Positions 1 through 6,016 of a stretch of DNA of 9,572 nt are shown in pieces. The notes beneath the pieces were generated by a model that was not told where the DNA came from, did not search any database, and was given only the letters and a program-made list of their open reading frames with translations. The position numbers and the translations under genes were made by a program. Positions within the stretch are counted from its first letter, which is position 1, and every line of letters starts with the position of its first letter. The DNA is from CAMBDR01 sp046597185 (GTDB taxonomy: Bacteria > Pseudomonadota > Gammaproteobacteria > Burkholderiales > Burkholderiaceae_D), in contig JBKJLF010000122.1 of NCBI GenBank assembly GCA_046597185.1, positions 1 through 9,572 of the forward strand, given 5' to 3'.

Positions 1-1
1 G

Positions 2-136
2 GTCACCATTCGTTTTGGCAGCGTACCTGAACACATCGCCGCCCAAATCGCTGCTGCCAGCGCAGATCAATTAGTGGAATGGGGTAAACGATTATTTGTT
101 GCCAGCAGTCTTGACGAGGTGTTCGGCTTGAATTAA
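2..136 (+). CDS. C-terminal end of Rpn-like nuclease / DUF4351 protein (partial)
   Basis: The window opens inside a reading frame; the last 44 codons are visible and end at TAA 134-136. The tail contains FGSVPEHIAAQIAAAS followed by QLVEWGKRLFVASSLDEVF. This fits the short helical DUF4351 module often found at the C terminus of Rpn family (PD-(D/E)XK) recombination-promoting nucleases/putative transposases, with the typical sequence of FG-x-lP-x-x-v, aas-x-x-qLe-x-W and a-SLdevF. The catalytic domain lies upstream of the window and cannot be seen, so the family call rests on this tail only. The gene is on the same strand as the cas genes, but more than 1 kb of non-operonic sequence separates them. 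It is therefore not expected to belong to the CRISPR transcript. A different protein carrying the same tail is possible. Confidence 0.6.
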   Translation, partial: VTIRFGSVPEHIAAQIAAASADQLVEWGKRLFVASSLDEVFGLN

Positions 137-153
137 ACCTTACCGGAAAACAT

Positions 154-356
154 CTACTCGCTTTTTTGCAAGGCTGTTTTTAAGCGGCTTTCCAGTGGTG
201 TTTTGACATCAATGCAAGTGTTTTTTTGTTTCAGCAAAATATGCAGTTCACGCTGGCGATGGTACGCTTACTTTGATGCAATTGCGCCAGTTGTTGCTGC
301 GTGGTCAGTTCATCAGAAATAAATGGCAGGCAAATATGGCTGGCACCCAACACCCA
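154..356 (-). pseudogene. Decayed minus-strand coding fragment, unrecognised
   Basis: Read on the minus strand, two adjoining frames look coding but are interrupted. The first (356 to 231) reads LGASHICLPFISDELTTQQQ and continues with a Gln/Leu-rich helix before a stop at 231-233. The second frame picks up at about 255 with QRELHILLKQKN and PLESRLKTALQKSE, and ends at the stop at 154-156. Joining the two by one frameshift gives a continuous charged helical C terminus of about 65 residues. An in-frame TGA at 357-359 lies just upstream. I do not recognise the family. This is best read as the relic of a gene that once pointed toward the DUF4351-like gene. Chance open frames in a short AT/CAG-rich stretch are the alternative. 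Confidence 0.3.
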
Positions 357-383
357 TCAATAAGTTGCCGACATATGCACAGC

Positions 384-410
384 TTAGCACTTGAAGAACT
401 GCGGTAGAAT
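384..410 (+). promoter_or_regulatory. Putative promoter of the solitary repeat RNA
   Basis: TAGAAT (405-410) matches five of six bases of a sigma-70 -10 box. The best -35 is weak: TTAGCA at 384-389, with 15-nt spacing. A start 6-7 nt downstream would fall at about 416-417, the first bases of the repeat-like element, so an RNA from here would begin with the repeat. The -10 lies inside a perfect hairpin, GCGGTA-GAA-TACCGC (401-415), that could act as an operator. The weak -35 keeps confidence low. Confidence 0.35.
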
Positions 411-414
411 ACCG

Positions 415-451
415 CCTACGCGCTTATGCAAATGGGTGCGAGGATTGAAAC
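415..451 (+). repeat. Solitary degenerate type I-C CRISPR repeat upstream of cas3
   Basis: This 37-nt segment aligns without gaps to the array repeat at 25 of 37 positions, in the same orientation. The last 14 nt (GCGAGGATTGAAAC) are identical and TACGC near the 5' end is also kept. The array repeat forms a 7-bp stem (CGCCCGC/GCGGGCG) followed by the 11-nt handle AGGATTGAAAC. Here the stem bases have changed but can still pair at the same foot (CGCGC/GTGCG, five pairs with one G-U), with the handle unchanged. Keeping both the Cas5c-type cleavage architecture and the handle while the loop has diverged is unlike a randomly decaying repeat. It resembles the pseudo-repeats of CRISPR-like regulatory RNAs. 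Confidence 0.65.
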
Positions 452-483
452 CTGAGTTTACAAACTGATGTGATTGAGAAGTA

Positions 484-511
484 TGCCATCCGCACGAAAG
501 TGCTGATGGCA
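484..511. repeat. Strong hairpin, 7 bp + mismatch + 4 bp with GAAA loop
   Basis: The arms TGCCATC (484-490) and GATGGCA (505-511) enclose GCAC-GAAA-GTGC (492-503), with one C/T mismatch. It lies about 30 nt downstream of the pseudo-repeat on the + strand and 6 nt past the stop of the minus-strand small ORF. It could stabilise or end either transcript. No U-tract follows on either strand, so a classical intrinsic terminator is not supported. Confidence 0.6.
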
Positions 512-517
512 CAAAAA

Positions 518-685
518 TCAGTTTAAAACCTGCAAATTCTGCATCTCCTGCTGCCGCTTCTCAAAATTCCCAACAATCATGGGCGGTTTAAGGCGATACC
601 AGCTTGGGTAATGGCTATTTCGACAGGGCCAATAAGAACGCCGGAACGTCAGATTACCCAAATTGCAAAAATGTTTATACTTCAT
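518..685 (-). CDS. Small ORF B, hypothetical 55-residue protein
   Basis: ATG at 685 (minus strand) is preceded by AAAGGA with 7-nt spacing, a good ribosome site, and the frame ends at TGA 518-520. The predicted peptide starts MKYKHFCNLGNLTFRRSYWP and is rich in aromatic and basic residues (two Trp, three Tyr, six Arg). It ends in a charged Gln-rich helix containing NFEKRQQEMQNLQ. It begins 11 nt after the stop of the other small ORF and the two could be cotranslated. I do not recognise a family. Another minus-strand frame is also open for about 20 codons (SGVLIGPVEIAITQAG), so frameshifted relic coding or non-coding sequence remains possible. If real, its position beside the solitary repeat makes it a candidate partner of that RNA. 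Confidence 0.35.
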   Translation of the reverse strand: MKYKHFCNLGNLTFRRSYWPCRNSHYPSWYRLKPPMIVGNFEKRQQEMQNLQVLN

Positions 686-696
686 TAGTTATTCCT

Positions 697-867
697 TTAA
701 GATATCATTGATGAGGCGTTTTCACTTGCCCCGCCTTCCATCACAGGATATAATCCACCAGTCCACCAAGACAGGCGTGATCCCACAATAAATTGCGCCG
801 CAAATGGACAGTGCTTCCCCGGATACACTGTTCCGAAGCCGGAATTTTCCGGCTTCTCCCGAAACAT
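697..867 (-). CDS. Small ORF A, hypothetical 56-residue protein
   Basis: ATG at 867 (minus strand) follows AGGAAG with 8-nt spacing, and the frame closes at TAA 697-699. The peptide begins MFREKPENSGFGTVYP. Its middle is hydrophobic, containing FAAQFIVGSRLSWWTGGLYP, and it ends in a small-residue tail with GGASENASS. The middle stretch is too interrupted to be called a confident transmembrane helix. A perfect 10-bp inverted repeat spans codons 4-11, which could form an mRNA hairpin just inside the gene. A promoter-like sequence with an overlapping operator-like repeat lies about 50 nt upstream. No family is recognised. The other frames of this segment are also partly open, so coding status is uncertain. 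Confidence 0.35.
   Translation of the reverse strand: MFREKPENSGFGTVYPGKHCPFAAQFIVGSRLSWWTGGLYPVMEGGASENASSMIS
835..856. repeat. Perfect 10-bp inverted repeat
   Basis: The arms GAAGCCGGAA (835-844) and TTCCGGCTTC (847-856) are separated by TT. As RNA this gives an 8-bp GC-rich stem closed by AATTTT, or a longer stem with a minimal loop. No T-run follows on either strand, so a standard terminator is not supported. It sits within the first codons of small ORF A and could act as an attenuator, a translation-limiting hairpin or a protein-binding palindrome. Confidence 0.6.
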
Positions 868-914
868 AAAAACATCTTCCTGTATTACATCTGAAGTGTT
901 AATATTTTACGGAA

Positions 915-950
915 TTTTTGCAGTATAGGCGATACTGCATTAATGCGCAA
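915..950 (-). promoter_or_regulatory. Putative minus-strand promoter with overlapping operator-like repeat
   Basis: On the minus strand, TTGCGC (950-945) and TATACT (927-922) are separated by exactly 17 nt, with a predicted start near 915. The 5' leader to small ORF A would be about 48 nt. A perfect 7-bp inverted repeat, GCAGTAT-5 nt-ATACTGC (920-938), covers the -10 box, and a 10-nt palindrome GCATTAATGC (937-946) abuts it across the spacer and -35. This is the usual arrangement for a repressor-controlled promoter. The -10 matches consensus at five of six bases, the -35 at three. Confidence 0.45.
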
Positions 951-1089
951 TAAGTTTTTGTTGCAGCCCGCTTTACTACCCTTGAATCTTGCACTGCAGC
1001 ACTGGTGTTAGCCGCAACAAAAAACAACACCCACAAATTAATACCCGTCAATTAACGAATTTTTATCATGGAAATGTTTTAATTACCCC

Positions 1090-1138
1090 TTTTCATTACC
1101 ACCTTCTCGTTGTATAGCCCACCACCATTGGTGTAATG
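1090..1138 (+). promoter_or_regulatory. Presumed cas promoter/operator region
   Basis: The likely promoter of the cas operon lies in the 100 bp before cas3. The best pair is TTTTCA (1090-1095) and TATAGC (1113-1118) with 17-nt spacing, each matching four of six bases. CATAAT (1147-1152) is a better -10 but lacks a -35. A nested inverted repeat covers the area: CATTACCACC (1094-1103) against GGTGTAATG (1130-1138, one-base gap), and the inner CACCA/TGGTG (1120-1133). The repeats suggest an operator, but the exact start site cannot be decided. Confidence 0.35.
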
Positions 1139-1181
1139 ACTGTGTTCATAATTGCGTGATTCAATTTAAAGGAACAATGGC

Positions 1182-3488
1182 GTGACCAATAACAAGACTT
1201 CATCGCCAATAGCAGCCGATTTGCTCATCGCCCGCCAGCGCCCGGATGGCACGCCTCAACTGTTAATCGATCATCTTCATGGCGTCGCCACCCGCGCCGC
1301 CACTGCTGGCACCCCATTCAACGCCGCCAACTGGGCCAAATTTGCCGGCCTGTGGCACGACCTTGGCAAATATCGCCCCGGTTTTCAAGATTACATCCGC
1401 CAATTTGCCGACGCCCATTGCGAAGTGTTTGATGCCCCAAGCGGTAAAAAGAACATTACCCCGCGTGAAAAAACCCATTCAGGCGCAGGTGCGCTGTGGG
1501 CCAAACAGCATTTTCCCAAACAGCCCTATGTGTGGCGCGTATTTGCCCTGCTCATTGCCAGCCACCACGCCGGTTTATATGATTGGGAAGACCTCGCCGC
1601 ACGGCTTGAAGGCGCAGACATTGCCTGCGAACTGGACGAAAGCCTGAAAAGCGCCCCGCCAGAACTATTTGACCATGGCGACACCCAATTCAACCTGGCA
1701 CACGTGCCGGGCGGCAAAAACGGCTTTCACTTGTGGCTGCGCTTGCTGTTCTCTTGCTTGGTCGATGCCGATTTCCTCGATACCGAAATCTTTATGGATC
1801 AAGGCAAACACGCGGCCCGCTATGGTTTTCCGGCCTTGGCCGAACTAAAAAGCCGCTTCGAAACCCATATGGCCAATGTGGCCGCCAAAGCCCAACCCGG
1901 TTTGGTCAACACCCTGCGCGCCGACATTTTGCAACAATGCCGCGCCAAAGCCGCTTTGCCCAAGGGCGTATTTACCCTCACCGTGCCCACGGGCGGTGGC
2001 AAAACTTTGTCCTCCATGGCCTTTGCGCTGGAACATGCCGCACGCCACCAGCAACGCCGCATCATCTACGCCATTCCCTACACCAGCATCATCGAACAAA
2101 CCGCCGATGTGTTCCGCAAGGTATTTGGTGAAGACAGTTTTATCGAACACCACAGCAACGCCGATGCCGACCAGACCAAAGAAGACCACCGCACCCGCCT
2201 CGCCTGCGAAAACTGGGATGCGCCCTTGGTCGTCACCACCAATGTGCAATTGTTTGAATCGCTGTTCGCCGCCAAAACCTCACGCTGCCGCAAGCTGCAT
2301 AATTTGGTTAATTCGGTGATTGTGCTGGACGAAGCGCAACTGCTGCCGCCCAATTTTTTGCAGCCGATTATCGACGTGCTCAAGCTGCTCACCACCCACT
2401 ACGGCGTGACGCTGGTGCTGTGTACCGCCACCCAACCCGCGCTCAACAAACGCGAACACCCCGACCCACGGCGCAATTTTGATGGCTTTGAACCGACCGA
2501 AATTATTCACCAGCCGCAAAAGCTATACGAACAATTGCAACGCGTCAAAGTCCATCTGCCTGCGGATTTGAACGCCAAACGCCCTTGGGATGCGATTGCG
2601 CAAGACGTGGCCGCGCATGACTGCGTGCTCGCCATCGTCAACACAAAAAAAAGCGCCTATGAGATGTGGTCACGCTTGCCCGCTGGCACACTACACCTGT
2701 CAGCATTAATGTGCGGCCAACACCGTAGCGATTTATTGAAGCAAATTCGCGCCCGCCTGGCCAACAAGCGCGCCGGGACAGACCATGAACCACTGCGCGT
2801 GGTGAGTACCCAATTGATTGAAGCGGGGGTGGACGTTGATTTTCCGGTGGTGTACCGCGCACTGGCGGGGCTGGATTCCATTGCCCAAGCCGCAGGGCGC
2901 TGCAACAGGGAAGGTACTTTGCCGGACAAGGGGCAGGTGCATGTGTTTGTACCGGAAATTAACCCGCCACGCGGCCTGCTGACCATGGCCGCCGAGAGTT
3001 GTAAAAGTGCGCTGCATGGCGATGTGCCCGACCCCTTGGCACTACCGCTGTTCCAAACTTACTTTCAGCGGTTGTATGCGGATTGCAACCTGGACGACAA
3101 AGAGATCATGCACGATTTGCAAGAAAAATGCGCTGCCAAGATAAGCGCGCCGTTGTTTCGCACCGTAGCGGCCAAGTTCAAATTGATTGATGAGCGCGAC
3201 AGCGCCACTATTTTGGTTCATTACAAAGGGTTGGATGGTAAGGATAACACCCTGGCGGGCTTGTTGGGCCTGCTAAAGAAAGAAGGCCCACAACGCTGGC
3301 TGATGCGTAAATTGCAGCGCTACGGCGTTACCCTGTATGCGCATGATATGGCGCGCTTGCTGGCGCAAGGCGACGCCGAAGAATTATTTCCTGGCCTGTA
3401 TGTGCAGGTGGGTGATATTTTGTACCACGCGGTGTTTGGCGTCAATGTCAATGAAATGCCGGGCGATGCGGCATCACTGGTCGTGTAA
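1182..3488 (+). CDS. cas3: CRISPR-associated helicase/nuclease Cas3 (type I-C, HD domain fused)
   Basis: Cas3 is recruited to DNA bound by the surveillance complex, nicks the displaced strand and then unwinds and degrades it using ATP. All 768 residues fit a full-length HD-helicase. The N-terminal HD nuclease shows H31/H33, the HD pair H59-D60 (GLWHDLGK), H99, H128-H129 (ASHHAG) and D195-D197 (CLVDADFLDTE). The SF2 helicase follows with Walker A PTGGGKT (269-275), DEAQ (383-386), TAT (415-417), STQLIEAGVDVDF (542-554) and motif VI QAAGRCNR (569-576). Residues from about 600 onward form the C-terminal accessory domain. The start is GTG 1182, with AAAGGA 8 nt upstream. An ATG at 1177 gives only ATG GCG TGA and cannot be the start. 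TAA is followed by an in-frame TGA. It is the first gene of the operon, 39 nt before cas5c. Confidence 0.97.
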   Translation: MTNNKTSSPIAADLLIARQRPDGTPQLLIDHLHGVATRAATAGTPFNAANWAKFAGLWHDLGKYRPGFQDYIRQFADAHCEVFDAPSGKKNITPREKTHSGAGALWAKQHFPKQPYVWRVFALLIASHHAGLYDWEDLAARLEGADIACELDESLKSAPPELFDHGDTQFNLAHVPGGKNGFHLWLRLLFSCLVDADFLDTEIFMDQGKHAARYGFPALAELKSRFETHMANVAAKAQPGLVNTLRADILQQCRAKAALPKGVFTLTVPTGGGKTLSSMAFALEHAARHQQRRIIYAIPYTSIIEQTADVFRKVFGEDSFIEHHSNADADQTKEDHRTRLACENWDAPLVVTTNVQLFESLFAAKTSRCRKLHNLVNSVIVLDEAQLLPPNFLQPIIDVLKLLTTHYGVTLVLCTATQPALNKREHPDPRRNFDGFEPTEIIHQPQKLYEQLQRVKVHLPADLNAKRPWDAIAQDVAAHDCVLAIVNTKKSAYEMWSRLPAGTLHLSALMCGQHRSDLLKQIRARLANKRAGTDHEPLRVVSTQLIEAGVDVDFPVVYRALAGLDSIAQAAGRCNREGTLPDKGQVHVFVPEINPPRGLLTMAAESCKSALHGDVPDPLALPLFQTYFQRLYADCNLDDKEIMHDLQEKCAAKISAPLFRTVAAKFKLIDERDSATILVHYKGLDGKDNTLAGLLGLLKKEGPQRWLMRKLQRYGVTLYAHDMARLLAQGDAEELFPGLYVQVGDILYHAVFGVNVNEMPGDAASLVV

Positions 3489-3527
3489 TGAGAACAGAAC
3501 GAAGCAAATAGCGGAGAAAACAGCACC

Positions 3528-4187
3528 ATGAATACAACCTATTGCCTTGAAGTGACAGGCGAATTTGCCTGTTTTACCCGGCCCGAAATGAAGGTTGAGC
3601 GCGTCAGCTATGACGTGATTACCCCCTCAGCCGCGCGTGCGGTGTTTGAATCGATTTTGTGGAAACCTGCCATACGCTGGCAAATTCTTAAAATCGAAGT
3701 CTTGAAACCACTGCGGTGGATTAATTTACGGCGCAACGAAGTGGCCAGCGTGGTATCTACCCGCAACGTACAAACGGCCATGAAAAATGGTAGTGGCCAA
3801 CTCGGTATTTACGTGGAAGATGATCGCCAACAACGCGCCAGCCTGTTTTTGCGCGATGTGCAATATCGGCTGCACGCGCAATTACACATCTTGCCGGATG
3901 CGGGCGAAAACAACACGCCCGCCAAGTTTCACGAAATGTTTACCCGCCGCGCCGAAAAAGGCCAGTGCGTGAATCAACCCTACCTTGGCTGCCGTGAGTT
4001 TGCCTGCGGTTTTCGCCTGATCGACACGCCAGAACAAGAACCCGCGCCCATTTCAGACGACATGGAACTGGGTTGGATGTTATACGACATGGATTTTACC
4101 GACCCGGCCAGCCCGCAACCCCAATTTTTCAAGGCCAGCCTGCAACGCGGCGTACTCGATTTAAGCGCTGTCGAGGTGCGCGCATGA
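3528..4187 (+). CDS. cas5c: Cas5c (Cas5d), repeat-processing endoribonuclease of type I-C
   Basis: In type I-C, which lacks Cas6, Cas5c both cuts the repeat transcript at the foot of its hairpin and caps the 5' handle in the surveillance complex. The 219-residue length is usual. The N terminus (YCLEVTGEFACFTRPEMKVERVSYDVITPSAARAVFESILWKP) is the typical Cas5 RAMP start, with the family phrase SYDVITPSAARAVFE at 27-41. DVQYRLHAQ (110-118) marks the central beta strand and helix. At the places where Bacillus halodurans Cas5d carries its catalytic Tyr and Lys-His, this protein appears to have Leu44 (ILWKP) and Arg109-Asp110, but I could not align it properly. GGAG at 3513-3516 lies 11 nt before ATG 3528. 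Its stop overlaps the cas8c start (ATGA), so the two are translationally coupled. Confidence 0.95.
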   Translation: MNTTYCLEVTGEFACFTRPEMKVERVSYDVITPSAARAVFESILWKPAIRWQILKIEVLKPLRWINLRRNEVASVVSTRNVQTAMKNGSGQLGIYVEDDRQQRASLFLRDVQYRLHAQLHILPDAGENNTPAKFHEMFTRRAEKGQCVNQPYLGCREFACGFRLIDTPEQEPAPISDDMELGWMLYDMDFTDPASPQPQFFKASLQRGVLDLSAVEVRA

Positions 4188-6016
4188 TATTGCACGCCCT
4201 GTACGATTTATACCAGCGCCGCATGGCCGACAGCGACCCCAAAAAGCGCCTGCCGCCTTACGGTTTTGAAGACAAGCCAATACCCTACATTATCGAAATT
4301 ACGCCCGATGGCGAGTTGGTGGGCATCCGCCCAACCCATAACGAAGCCAAAAAGCCCGTGGCAAAAATATACTTGGTGCCGCAAGGCGTGAAAAAGACTT
4401 CCGGTGTGGCCGCCAACTTGCTGTGGGATACTTTTGAGTACGTACTTGGGGTCGATACCAAGGGCAAGCCCGAGCGCGTGCGCGAGCAACACGCCGCGTT
4501 CCGTGCACGCATCCGCGCCTTACCCGCGAGTGCGCAAGCGGACCCCGGTATTGTGGCGATTAACCGCTTTTTAGATCAGTTTAGCGCCGAGCGTGCCGCC
4601 AGTTTGCCGGAATGGGCCAAGCTGCTGGAAACCAACCCCAATATGAGCTTTCAGTTGCATAAGGAAGACTATTTAATTTGCCAGCGGCCGGCGGTCAGCG
4701 CAGTTTGCCAACCCGACCCGGAAAGTGACGATGCCAGCGCGCAGGCGCTTTGCCTGATCACCGGTGAAACCGGCCCACTGGAGCGCTTCCACAGTTCCAT
4801 TAAGGGTGTGTGGGGTGCGCAAAGCTCGGGGGCGAATATTGTTTCATTCAATGCTGATGCGTATTTATCTTATGGCAAAGAAAAAGGTGAAAATGCGCCC
4901 GTTAGCAAACGGGCGGCTTTTGCATACACTACCGCGCTCAACACTTTACTATTAAAAGAATCCGGCCAACGCGTGCAAGTGGGCGATTCGTCCACCGTGT
5001 TTTGGGCAGCGCAAGAGAGCGAATTTGAAAGCGCCATCCCGGATGCGTTTGGCGAGTTTCCCAAAGACGAGTGGGAGCGCGGGGCCAGCGCGGTGAGAAA
5101 GCTGTACAACTGGGTGCGCGATGGCAAAGCGGTGGCGCTGGAGGGCGACACCCAATTTTTTGTACTCGGCCTGGCCCCCAACGCGGCACGCATTGCCATC
5201 CGTTTTTGGGCCACCCTGCCACTGCGTGAACTGGCACCGCGCATGGTGCAACACTTTGACGACTTAAAAATCGCCCAACCGCCGTTTGCGCCGGAATACC
5301 CATCGCTATTTCGCTTACTCACTGCCTGTGCTGTGCAAAGCAAGGCGGAGAATATTCCGCCTAATCTGGGTGGCGAAATCATGCGTGCTGTGCTGGCAGG
5401 TACGCCCTACCCTGCCACGCTGTTTAATGCGGCAATACGGCGCTGCCATGCCGAGCAAGAAGTGAGCTATTTACGCGCCGCCATTATCAAAGCTTATATC
5501 AACCGCCAAACCCGGCATCATTGCTCATTTGCATCACCCAGTGCTTCACCAAGTGCATCAACCGGAAAGGAAATTTGCGTCATGTTAGACCCACAAAATC
5601 AAACCACAGGCTACCTGCTGGGGCGGCTGTTTGCGGTGTTGGAGCGTTTGCAGGAAAAAGCGTCCAACCCCGAAGACCTGCCCAATACCAAACTCAACGC
5701 CACCATCCGTGACCGTTATTTTGGTGCCGCTGCCACCTCACCGCTGATGGTGTTTACCACACTCATGAAATTGCAGGTACACCATGTATCGAAGCTGAAA
5801 AAATTCAGCAACAAAACCCATGGCACGGCGGTGTTTTATGAGAACCTGATCGGCGAGATCATCGCGCCATTCAAGGGCACCTTCCCTAACCAGATGGCAC
5901 TGGATGAGCAAGGGCTGTTTTTTATCGGCTACTACCACCAACGCCAAGACTTCTTTACCAGTAAATCGACTGCACCCGCAGTCATCACAGCACTTGCCGA
6001 AAAGGACAACCCATGA
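4184..6016 (+). CDS. cas8c: Cas8c (Csd1), large subunit of the type I-C surveillance complex
   Basis: Cas8c reads the PAM and helps open target DNA. The start is ATG 4184, overlapping the cas5c stop by ATGA and preceded by GAGGTG with 5-nt spacing, giving MILHALYDLYQRR and 610 residues. The frame stays open 111 nt further upstream to an ATG at 4073, but that stretch (MDVIRHGFYRPG) is inside cas5c and unlike the family. Typical Csd1 text is present: YGFEDKPIPYIIEI (about 26-39), LITGETGPLERFHSSIKGVWG (about 193-213), SGANIVSFNADAYLSYGKEKG and AYTTALNTLL. Residues 450-460 are an Ala-Ser-Pro linker coded by a 12-bp tandem repeat, after which the small-subunit region starts at Met467. The stop overlaps cas7c (ATGA). 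Confidence 0.95.
   Translation: MILHALYDLYQRRMADSDPKKRLPPYGFEDKPIPYIIEITPDGELVGIRPTHNEAKKPVAKIYLVPQGVKKTSGVAANLLWDTFEYVLGVDTKGKPERVREQHAAFRARIRALPASAQADPGIVAINRFLDQFSAERAASLPEWAKLLETNPNMSFQLHKEDYLICQRPAVSAVCQPDPESDDASAQALCLITGETGPLERFHSSIKGVWGAQSSGANIVSFNADAYLSYGKEKGENAPVSKRAAFAYTTALNTLLLKESGQRVQVGDSSTVFWAAQESEFESAIPDAFGEFPKDEWERGASAVRKLYNWVRDGKAVALEGDTQFFVLGLAPNAARIAIRFWATLPLRELAPRMVQHFDDLKIAQPPFAPEYPSLFRLLTACAVQSKAENIPPNLGGEIMRAVLAGTPYPATLFNAAIRRCHAEQEVSYLRAAIIKAYINRQTRHHCSFASPSASPSASTGKEICVMLDPQNQTTGYLLGRLFAVLERLQEKASNPEDLPNTKLNATIRDRYFGAAATSPLMVFTTLMKLQVHHVSKLKKFSNKTHGTAVFYENLIGEIIAPFKGTFPNQMALDEQGLFFIGYYHQRQDFFTSKSTAPAVITALAEKDNP
5531..5563 (+). repeat. 12-bp tandem repeat encoding an Ala-Ser-Pro-Ser linker in cas8c
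   Basis: There are 2.75 imperfect copies of a 12-bp unit: GCATCACCCAGT, GCTTCACCAAGT, then GCATCAACC. They are in frame and code for ASPSASPSAST (residues 450-460 of Cas8c). The repeat lies immediately before the internal ribosome site and ATG of cas11c. It probably serves as a flexible hinge between the Cas8 body and its helical C-terminal part. Confidence 0.8.
5582..6016 (+). CDS. cas11c: Cas11c small subunit from an internal start within cas8c
   Basis: In characterised type I-C systems a separate small subunit, Cas11c, is translated from inside the 3' end of cas8c and lines the belly of the complex. Here ATG 5582 is in the cas8c frame and follows GGAAAGGAAA (5564-5573), whose AGGA lies 10 nt before the ATG. 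The product has 144 residues, starts MLDPQNQTTGYLLGRLFAVL and shares the cas8c stop. The sequence is mostly helical (LGRLFAVLERLQEK, FTTLMKLQVHHVSKLKKF, ENLIGEIIAPF), as expected for Cas11. Spacing is at the long end of the usual range, so a slightly different internal start is possible. Confidence 0.72.
   Translation: MLDPQNQTTGYLLGRLFAVLERLQEKASNPEDLPNTKLNATIRDRYFGAAATSPLMVFTTLMKLQVHHVSKLKKFSNKTHGTAVFYENLIGEIIAPFKGTFPNQMALDEQGLFFIGYYHQRQDFFTSKSTAPAVITALAEKDNP

Larger units (their letters stand above)
415..512 (+). ncRNA. Candidate CRISPR-like guide RNA (single pseudo-repeat, spacer-like stretch, hairpin)
   Basis: The pseudo-repeat (415-451) is followed by about 30 nt of spacer-like sequence beginning CTGAGTTTACAAAC. 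A strong hairpin then follows at 484-511: TGCCATC pairs with GATGGCA, then a C/T mismatch, then GCAC-GAAA-GTGC. The sequence just before and into the hairpin (GTATGCC, 481-487) resembles the start of the repeat (GTTACGCC). The hairpin may therefore be a second repeat whose 3' end has degenerated, as in terminal repeats. Repeat plus spacer-length insert plus degenerate repeat, standing alone near a cas operon, is the plan of CreR and CreA RNAs. Those use partial complementarity to repress cas or toxin promoters without cleavage. Transcription and function are inferred. An ordinary leftover of an old array is the alternative. Confidence 0.4.

Noticed and set aside
835..856. Intrinsic terminator at the GC-rich palindrome
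   Set aside because: No T-tract follows on either strand.
137..1181. tRNA or other standard RNA genes in the 1-kb gap
   Set aside because: No cloverleaf, rRNA-like or known riboswitch core could be read on either strand.
1177..1185. ATG 1177 as the cas3 start
   Set aside because: It reads ATG GCG TGA; the cas3 frame uses GTG 1182 with proper spacing.
4073..4183. Upstream extension of cas8c to ATG 4073
   Set aside because: The 37 added residues are coded wholly within cas5c and look unlike Csd1; ATG 4184 has a ribosome site and the usual ATGA coupling.
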